Part shown: positions 58,879-64,000 of the stretch, one piece after another
Numbering within the stretch: the first letter of the stretch is position 1
How the letters are laid out: the number at the start of each line of letters is the position of its first letter
Source: Candidatus Competibacteraceae bacterium
GTDB taxonomy: Bacteria > Pseudomonadota > Gammaproteobacteria > Competibacterales > Competibacteraceae
Direction: 5' to 3'
Assembly (NCBI GenBank): GCA_016713505.1
Contig: JADJPA010000002.1
Location: forward strand, 62,001-126,000
DNA: 64,000 bases
Translations under genes and position numbers: made by a program
Notes under the pieces: generated by a model
What the model was told of the DNA's origin: nothing
Seen by the model: the letters and a program-made list of their open reading frames with translations, nothing else
Database searches by the model: none

Positions 58879-59324
58879 ACGAACAGCACCTCAAGATTTT
58901 TGTCGACAGCGCGACCCACTACTTCAAGCATTTGTCCAACGAACCGGCTGCGGTGCAGGTGCCGTATCTGATCGATCACGACGAGTCGCTGGTCTATGAC
59001 TACACCGGCGTCATCGGTATCGCCGGTCTGTACAAAGGTAACGTTTACTTCAGCGCTCCCGAGGGGATGATGCGTTATCTGCTCACGACTCAGGGCGAGA
59101 ACAAGCACACTCCAGAGCATTGTCTGGATGTCGTCGGCGAGATCGCCAACACGCTGGCCGGCAACGCCCGGCGCGAGCTCGGCAGCGAGTTCTTGATCTC
59201 GGTACCGTTCAAGATCGCCGGCAAACCGGACATGATGTTGCTCGCTAAGAAAAGTCGCTCGTATGCCATTCCGATCCAGTGGCGTTTTTATATGGCGGTC
59301 TTGGTGGTGAGCGTCGAAGAATAA
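58875..59324 (+). CDS. CheX-family phosphatase
   Basis: This 149-residue protein overlaps the response regulator by ATGA. HCLDVVGEIANTLAGNARRE near 78-97 contains the E-x-x-N catalytic motif of the CheC/CheX/FliY phosphatases, and GLYKGNVYFSAPEGMMRYLL fits the CheX fold. It would speed loss of phosphate from the regulator next to it, making a complete kinase-regulator-phosphatase unit. Confidence 0.88.
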   Translation: MNEQHLKIFVDSATHYFKHLSNEPAAVQVPYLIDHDESLVYDYTGVIGIAGLYKGNVYFSAPEGMMRYLLTTQGENKHTPEHCLDVVGEIANTLAGNARRELGSEFLISVPFKIAGKPDMMLLAKKSRSYAIPIQWRFYMAVLVVSVEE

Positions 59325-59338
59325 GATTTGGCCAAAGA

Positions 59339-59364
59339 CCGGGCATTACCGCGGCGCTGCCCGG
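59339..59364. terminator. Hairpin between convergent genes
   Basis: CCGGGCA (59339-59345) pairs with TGCCCGG (59358-59364) over 12 bases, between the ends of the CheX gene and the aminopropyltransferase gene. A T-run is missing, so the role as terminator is tentative. Confidence 0.4.
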
Positions 59365-59378
59365 TTCGAGCCAATTGA

Positions 59379-60875
59379 TTATTGGGTCGCCTGGCTCCAT
59401 TCGCGCTCGTAATAATGCACCAGGATTTGATTGTTCAGGCGGTTGATCTCGGTCTCGACCGGCCCCATGTCCGGCGGAAACTGGAACAAGGTCGGAGCGC
59501 TAGCGACGGTCAGGAAGCGCAGGCCGGGCGGGTAGCGCTCGGGCGGTTGCCAGGGTTGCCAGCTCGCTAAAACGAAGCCCCATTCGCCGAACGCCGGCAC
59601 GTAGGCGTGATACGGCGCCACTTGCAGCCCCACGCTGGCCAGGGTGTGGGCGATGCACCAGAACGACTGGCGGGCATACAGCGGCGAGGTGGTCTGAATC
59701 GCCGCCGCGCCGCTCGCGGTCAGGTGTTTTGCCAGCAGTCGATAGAACGTATTGGTGTAGAGCTTGCCCAGCGAATAATTGCTCGGGTCGGGAAAATCCA
59801 CCACGATGAAGTCGAAGGTTTCGGCGTTCTGCTCCAGCCATCGAAAAGCGTCAGCATTGACAATCCGCACCTTGGGGGAGTTGAGCGCGTTTTGATTCAA
59901 CGGAACGAGCAGCGGATGGCCGGCGAACAGCCGGGTCATCTCCGGGTCGAGATCGACCAGCGTGACGGTTTCGATGGCCGGGTAACGGAGGATTTCACGC
60001 ACCGCCAACCCGTCGCCGCCGCCCAGCACCAACACCCGCCGCGCGCCGGGGATCGCGCTCAAGCCGGGATGCACCAGCGCCTCGTGGTAGCGGTATTCAT
60101 CGCGGGAGCTGAATTGCAGGTTGTTGTTGAGGAACAGCCGCAGATCGTCCTTCCAGCGGGTCAGCACGATGCGCTGGTAGGGCGAGGTGCGGGCCAGCAC
60201 GATTTCATCGGCATACAGATTGTCCTCGGCCCACGTGGTGAGCTGATCGGCGACCGTCAGACCCACCAGCAACGCCAGAATCGCGGCGCTGCACTGACCG
60301 CGCAGCCAGCGTGACTGCGGCAACTGCTCGCGAAACAGCCACAGCGCCCACGCCGCCACCAGCACGTTGAGCAGGCCAAACAGCAGGCTGGTGCGATTCA
60401 AGCCCAGCTGCGGCGCCAGCAGGATCGGAAACAGCAGCGACACCGCCAGCGCGCCGAGATAATCCAGCGTCAACACCTGCGCCACCAGCTCCCTGAAGGC
60501 GAACTGTTGCTTGAGGATGCGCATGATCAGCGGGATTTCCAGCCCGACCAGAATGCCGACGATCAATACCAGCCCGTACAGCGCCAGCCTAAACACGCCG
60601 CCCCAGGCGAAGATCAAAAACAGAACCGGCGCGGAGAAGCCGCCCAGGATGCCCACCGCCAGCTCGATCTGGATGAAGCGGGCGATCAAGCCCCGAACCA
60701 CGTAGCGCGACAGCCAGGAGCCGATTCCCATTGCAAACAGATACGTGCCGATGACGGTCGAAAACTGAGTGACCGAATCGCCCAGTAAATAAGATGCCAG
60801 CGTGCCGGCGATCAATTCGTACACCAGCCCGCAGGAAGCGATGACGAAAACCGAGATCAACAGGGCATGGGTCAT
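59379..60875 (-). CDS. Membrane-embedded polyamine aminopropyltransferase (spermidine synthase-like)
   Basis: The 498-residue protein has an N-terminal half of about six to seven membrane helices (about 5-205, starting LISVFVIASCGLVYELIAGT) and a cytoplasmic SpeE-type domain. VLVLGGGDGLAVREILRY near 279-296 binds the decarboxylated SAM, VDLDPEMTRLF provides the acidic residue of motif II, and FIVVDFPDPSNYSLGKLYT near 354-372 the catalytic Asp region. Membrane SpeE proteins of this length are usually found with DUF4178 and DUF350 genes (family knowledge); here a DUF4178 gene and a small peptide gene lie directly upstream. Confidence 0.88.
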   Translation of the reverse strand: MTHALLISVFVIASCGLVYELIAGTLASYLLGDSVTQFSTVIGTYLFAMGIGSWLSRYVVRGLIARFIQIELAVGILGGFSAPVLFLIFAWGGVFRLALYGLVLIVGILVGLEIPLIMRILKQQFAFRELVAQVLTLDYLGALAVSLLFPILLAPQLGLNRTSLLFGLLNVLVAAWALWLFREQLPQSRWLRGQCSAAILALLVGLTVADQLTTWAEDNLYADEIVLARTSPYQRIVLTRWKDDLRLFLNNNLQFSSRDEYRYHEALVHPGLSAIPGARRVLVLGGGDGLAVREILRYPAIETVTLVDLDPEMTRLFAGHPLLVPLNQNALNSPKVRIVNADAFRWLEQNAETFDFIVVDFPDPSNYSLGKLYTNTFYRLLAKHLTASGAAAIQTTSPLYARQSFWCIAHTLASVGLQVAPYHAYVPAFGEWGFVLASWQPWQPPERYPPGLRFLTVASAPTLFQFPPDMGPVETEINRLNNQILVHYYEREWSQATQ

Positions 60876-60896
60876 CGCCGACGATCCCTAACCGCT

Positions 60897-61037
60897 TTAT
60901 TTATGATAAATCCCCCGCGCCGTACCCGGCGGGCTTTTGGCCTCGCTGACCGCGAACACGCTCCAGCCGCGATATTGGGCGGCAAAGAACAACGTCAGGA
61001 TCAAACCACCAACGATCAGATAGCTTCGGTATAGCAT
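60897..61037 (-). CDS. 46-residue single-pass membrane peptide between DUF4178 and aminopropyltransferase genes
   Basis: Starting at ATG 61037 on the minus strand, the frame reads MLYRSYLIVGGLILTLFFAA followed by QYRGWSVFAVSEAKSPPGTA and a short basic end, with stop at 60897-60899. One hydrophobic helix and a short tail are visible. It fits exactly in the gap between its neighbours (27 bp from DUF4178, 21 bp to the aminopropyltransferase), so it is probably translated in the operon. It is too short for usual gene finding. Function unknown; it may be a subunit of a membrane complex. Confidence 0.6.
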   Translation of the reverse strand: MLYRSYLIVGGLILTLFFAAQYRGWSVFAVSEAKSPPGTARGIYHK

Positions 61038-61064
61038 GAGCGAGCGCGCTCCGTTGCTGCTGGT

Positions 61065-63005
61065 CTACTCATCGTCACCCTCATTCGCCTCTCCTTTACT
61101 CGATGGACCGTAATCGCTTTCCGCCCAACGCGCCCGCTCGTACGCCCAAACCCGCCAGCGAAACCCCAACGGCAACACCAGCAAACCCAGCAGGGCCAGG
61201 AGAAAGTTGGTCCAGCCTGGCACATCGCGAAACACCGTAAAGGTACTGGTGACAGTCGCAGAGCCGGGCGGTAGCTCGGCTTCGACGTTGAGATAGTAGT
61301 TTCCGGCCGGAATGGCGGACAGCACCGCCTCGTCGCCGGCGTCGCCTTCCGACCAGCGTTCACCCTCATCGACGCCCTGGTAATAATCCAGCTCGCGCCC
61401 GATGGCGTAGCTGGCGCCGGTGTCGCGTTCGATGAGCGCCAGATCGAAATAGACCCAGTTGTTATTGAGGTTGGTTTGGGTGCGGATGACCAGATTGGAG
61501 GCACGCCCGTGCAAGGTGAACGGTTCGCCGGTTTGCGGCTTGTCCTGCGCGGCGGCATCGAACAAAAAGGTTTGCTGGTGAACCCGTTGGTTGGCGGACA
61601 ACAGCAAGGTGATGAGCTGGCCGGCGAGCAACACAGCCAGAAACAACCAGAGCAGCCGCCGCAATCGGGGTCGCTGCGGCTCGTGGGGTGAAGGTTGATT
61701 GGCGCCGATCCCGATGCGCGCCGGCAGAGGCTCTGGCAACTGAAAGGCGGCTTTGACGGTCGCCGGCTCGACGTACTCCGCACGCGACCAAACCGCTTCC
61801 TTCGCGCTGAGTTCCAGGCTCAACTGAAACGGCGGCGCAATGTAATCCCGAATCTCGCAGCGTTCGCCGACCGCCACCCGCCAGTAGAACTCCCCCAGCA
61901 CGTAGCTGACCTCAGCGTCAGCCGTCTGAAAATGTCGGTAAGTCCGGTCCTGGTCAGCGGCCTGTGCTTGCGCGCCGCAGCCGGTCACCAGCGGCGGTTC
62001 GGTGGTGGTCCGAACCAGATTCCAGTGGCCGTTGTATTCCACCAGCCAGCGGAATCCTTGCTCCCGGTGGAACAGCAGGTACTCGCTCCATTCGTACTGG
62101 ATGCCCTCTACGGTCACACGGCGGCGTAGATAACCGATGGTCTCATACTCCACGCCTTCCAAACTGCCGCGCGCGCCCAGCGGAATGCTCGGCTCATACC
62201 GGATCGCGGCCTTGAAGCTGGACAGGATGCGAAAATTCGGCTCGGTAATATCGATGATCGAACCGCAGGTGCCGCAGGCTAGGGTTTCGGTATGGCCTTT
62301 GGCGCGAACGGTCAATGAACCGCCACAGCCGGGACATTGAAAAGCCCGCGCGTCGACGCCGCTATCAGATTCCCAGCCCACCGGCGGCACCCGGCGCAGC
62401 CGAGCCAGCTTGAGATCGTCGAAACGGAGCTGTTCGCCCACGAACACCAGCGGTGGATTCTCGCTGTAGTCGAGCGTGGCGAACAGGTTGCCGGCCGCTT
62501 GCAAATCCACCACCGGCGCTTCGTAACCGGGGCCAATTCGGATCGGCAATTCGCCCTCGCCCGCGATGCAACGGGCGTTTTCGAGGTTCGTCACCTGAAA
62601 GACACGACCTTTCAAGGGTACTGTTACGCCGGCCCGCAGCTCTGAAAAAGGGGGCAGTGGTTCGGGCGGTTGGATCAGAAAGGTGACTGCATAATGGCCC
62701 AGCGTTTCACCCAGCCAGCCCTCACGCTGGTTCTCGAACAGCAAGTACCATTCATTCCAGAAGCCCTGACCATAGCGCAACTGGATACGGCCGACGACCG
62801 TAAAGCGGGTTTTACGATAAACACCTTCGGTCCCGAGTTGGATCGGCGAGGAATCCGGCAGCAGTTCCGCCATTTTGCCGATGGTTTCCAGCTTCAGGTC
62901 GTGGCGGATCAACGTGCTTTTGCAGTAGTCGCAGACCGCTAGAATGGATACGGCCGATTGAAAGGCGATCGCCGCGCCGCAGGAAGGACAGTTAGCGGTT
63001 TTCAT
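61065..63005 (-). CDS. DUF4178 domain protein with zinc ribbons and membrane helices
   Basis: This 646-residue protein starts with a zinc ribbon (CPSCGAAI at 6-13 and CDYC near 27-30) and a first DUF4178 domain. A second ribbon (CPGCGGSL near 222 and CGTCG near 244) and a second DUF4178 domain with GFRWLVEYNGHWNLV follow. Two membrane helices (LLWLFLAVLLAGQLITLLLS near 447-466 and FLLALLGLLVLPLGF near 603-617) flank a periplasmic beta domain. DUF4178 proteins accompany membrane aminopropyltransferases in many proteobacteria, with unknown role. It heads the operon. Confidence 0.85.
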   Translation of the reverse strand: MKTANCPSCGAAIAFQSAVSILAVCDYCKSTLIRHDLKLETIGKMAELLPDSSPIQLGTEGVYRKTRFTVVGRIQLRYGQGFWNEWYLLFENQREGWLGETLGHYAVTFLIQPPEPLPPFSELRAGVTVPLKGRVFQVTNLENARCIAGEGELPIRIGPGYEAPVVDLQAAGNLFATLDYSENPPLVFVGEQLRFDDLKLARLRRVPPVGWESDSGVDARAFQCPGCGGSLTVRAKGHTETLACGTCGSIIDITEPNFRILSSFKAAIRYEPSIPLGARGSLEGVEYETIGYLRRRVTVEGIQYEWSEYLLFHREQGFRWLVEYNGHWNLVRTTTEPPLVTGCGAQAQAADQDRTYRHFQTADAEVSYVLGEFYWRVAVGERCEIRDYIAPPFQLSLELSAKEAVWSRAEYVEPATVKAAFQLPEPLPARIGIGANQPSPHEPQRPRLRRLLWLFLAVLLAGQLITLLLSANQRVHQQTFLFDAAAQDKPQTGEPFTLHGRASNLVIRTQTNLNNNWVYFDLALIERDTGASYAIGRELDYYQGVDEGERWSEGDAGDEAVLSAIPAGNYYLNVEAELPPGSATVTSTFTVFRDVPGWTNFLLALLGLLVLPLGFRWRVWAYERARWAESDYGPSSKGEANEGDDE

Positions 63006-63177
63006 AAGCTTATGTGCGGGAGTAACGGAAGCAATCTAATAATAGTTGATTTTATATCATCATCTCAAATGCAATACCCAACATCAACCGCACTACTATA
63101 CCTCCAACCAACCAAACAAAACGGCGCTAAAATTCAGCCCAGCATCAGCCGCCGCCAACTTCAAAGGCAAAACCATC

Positions 63178-63477
63178 ATGACCGACCCCAGCATCCACAT
63201 CGTCGCCCGCATCGTTGCCAAACCGGATACCGTAACGCAATTACAAGCAGTACTGACAACGCTTTTGGAACCCACCCGTCAAGAAGCAGGCTGTCGTCGC
63301 TATACGCTGCTCCAAAACCAGCAAGATCCCACCGATTTTACCTTCGTGGAAGAGTGGGCCAGCGAAACCGCCCTCAACGCACACCCACAAACCGCTCATT
63401 TTCAAGCCGCTTTTCGCCAAATATCAGAATTGCTCGGGGCAGAGCCGGATATTCGACGCTATAAGAGGGTGGGGTAG
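63178..63477 (+). CDS. Antibiotic biosynthesis monooxygenase (ABM/YgiN-type) domain protein
   Basis: ATG 63178 gives 99 residues: VARIVAKPDTVTQLQAVLTT, EAGCRRYTLLQNQQDPTDFT and FVEEWASETALNAHPQTAHF fit the dimeric ABM ferredoxin-like barrel of quinol monooxygenases and related proteins. The frame is open upstream but the first part is not protein-like. AAAGG precedes the ATG. It probably acts on a small quinone-like compound or is a detoxifying enzyme. It stands alone in front of the NDH-1 gene. Confidence 0.82.
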   Translation: MTDPSIHIVARIVAKPDTVTQLQAVLTTLLEPTRQEAGCRRYTLLQNQQDPTDFTFVEEWASETALNAHPQTAHFQAAFRQISELLGAEPDIRRYKRVG

Positions 63478-63668
63478 CTATTGGCGGAAGAGCAAAAAAC
63501 GACCTCAATCACAAGCTGATGCGGTTTTTACCGATCATTTTCTGATAAGCCTGACAGAACGAGGTCAATTAACGTACAATACTCTTTATTATTTAATAAA
63601 TAATTCAATAATTTAAGAATATCCATAGGCGAGACCCGCCACGAGCCGGCGGCGGATAAAGAACAATC

Positions 63669-64000
63669 ATGAAAATGCTCAGCCTGATTTTGTGGGTTCC
63701 CTTTTTCGGCGCGATGCTGGTCGCGCTCTTGCCAGCCGACCAGCCGCGCCTGATTCGCGCAGTGTCCCTGTTCCACGCGGGCCTGACCCTGATTCTGTCG
63801 TGGAGCTTGTTGGCCAAATTCGACCGCGCCACGGCGGCGCTGCAATTTGTCGAGCAAGTGGTGTGGAGTTCCACCATCGGCGTTTCCTACGCACTGGGGG
63901 TCGATGGTTTGTCCTTGCCGATGGTGCTACTGGGCACTTTACTGGCCACCGTGGCGCTGCTGGCCTCGAACCGGGTGACGGTGCGGGTCAAGGGTTACCA
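63669..64000 (+). CDS. nuoM: NADH-quinone oxidoreductase subunit M (N-terminal part, cut by window end)
   Basis: The first 110 residues are visible, running off the right edge without a stop. MLSLILWVPFFGAMLVALLP and SLFHAGLTLILSWSLLAKFD are membrane helices 1 and 2, and VSYALGVDGLSLPMVLLGTL near 83-102 is the signature of the antiporter-like NuoM/NdhD subunits. No other nuo gene lies to the left, so either the operon starts here or this is a separate NDH-1-like or Mrp-like complex. Proton pumping in the inner membrane is the expected role. Confidence 0.8.
   Translation, partial: MKMLSLILWVPFFGAMLVALLPADQPRLIRAVSLFHAGLTLILSWSLLAKFDRATAALQFVEQVVWSSTIGVSYALGVDGLSLPMVLLGTLLATVALLASNRVTVRVKGY

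Noticed and set aside
1..64000. CRISPR arrays, tRNA or rRNA genes, prophage or restriction/defence genes.
   Set aside because: No regularly spaced repeats, no cloverleaf with conserved T-arm, and no phage or defence motifs were seen on either strand by eye.

Overview
The window looks like a chromosomal segment of a gammaproteobacterium. Housekeeping genes (murI, pyrF, a DegQ-type protease, homocysteine methyltransferase, an NDH-1 subunit M start) sit in GC-rich DNA at the right. A large, patchy, partly AT-rich surface-polysaccharide locus fills the left two thirds. I cannot name the species. The ACP/ligase pair, XrtA-style amidotransferase, CapK-like ligase and nonulosonate genes would suit an extracellular-matrix-forming organism of the Competibacter/Thiothrix kind, but that is inference.

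Layout. (1) 1-4.8 kb: ACP-like C-terminus, AMP-forming ligase, NAD-synthase-like enzyme, SGNH-like lipoprotein, two hexapeptide acyltransferases. (2) 4.8-13.4 kb: a nonulosonic (legionaminic-type) acid operon with CMP-sugar synthetase, glycosyltransferase, NeuB-type synthase, NeuD-type acetyltransferase, an unrecognised 459-residue protein, a CBS-nucleotidyltransferase with a duplicated Bateman module, LegB-like dehydratase and LegC-like aminotransferase. (3) 13.4-30.6 kb: DUF4910 peptidase-like protein, polysaccharide pyruvyltransferase, sialyltransferase-like protein, several glycosyltransferases, Wzx flippase, two asparagine synthases and a CapK-like ligase. (4) 30.6-41.2 kb: an insertion-sequence graveyard (IS630, IS5, IS3, IS200/IS605 and other fragments) around two GT4 enzymes, a Wzy-like polymerase, a methyltransferase and WecB. 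(5) 41.2-44.9 kb: two secreted proteins on the minus strand, the upstream one preceded by a sigma70-like promoter and a clear cyclic-di-GMP-I (GEMM) riboswitch.

From 45 kb rightwards are ordinary chromosomal genes: NnrU; an IS1-family element with perfect ends and target duplication; mmuM with small exported proteins; a SleB-like hydrolase; DegQ; a divergent glutaredoxin-like/HxlR pair with palindromic candidate operators; a V4R-domain protein; murI; pyrF; a PilJ/CheA-like kinase, response regulator and CheX set behind a sigma54 promoter match; a DUF4178 / 46-residue membrane peptide / membrane aminopropyltransferase operon; a monooxygenase; and the start of nuoM.

How it fits together (inference): regions 1-4 would build, modify (nonulosonate, pyruvate, amide, acyl groups), flip and polymerise an acidic glycan. 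The riboswitch-controlled secreted PKD/LamG protein would tie matrix protein production to c-di-GMP. No Wza/Wzc/Wzz or exosortase gene and no hydrolysing 2-epimerase (LegG) lies in the window.
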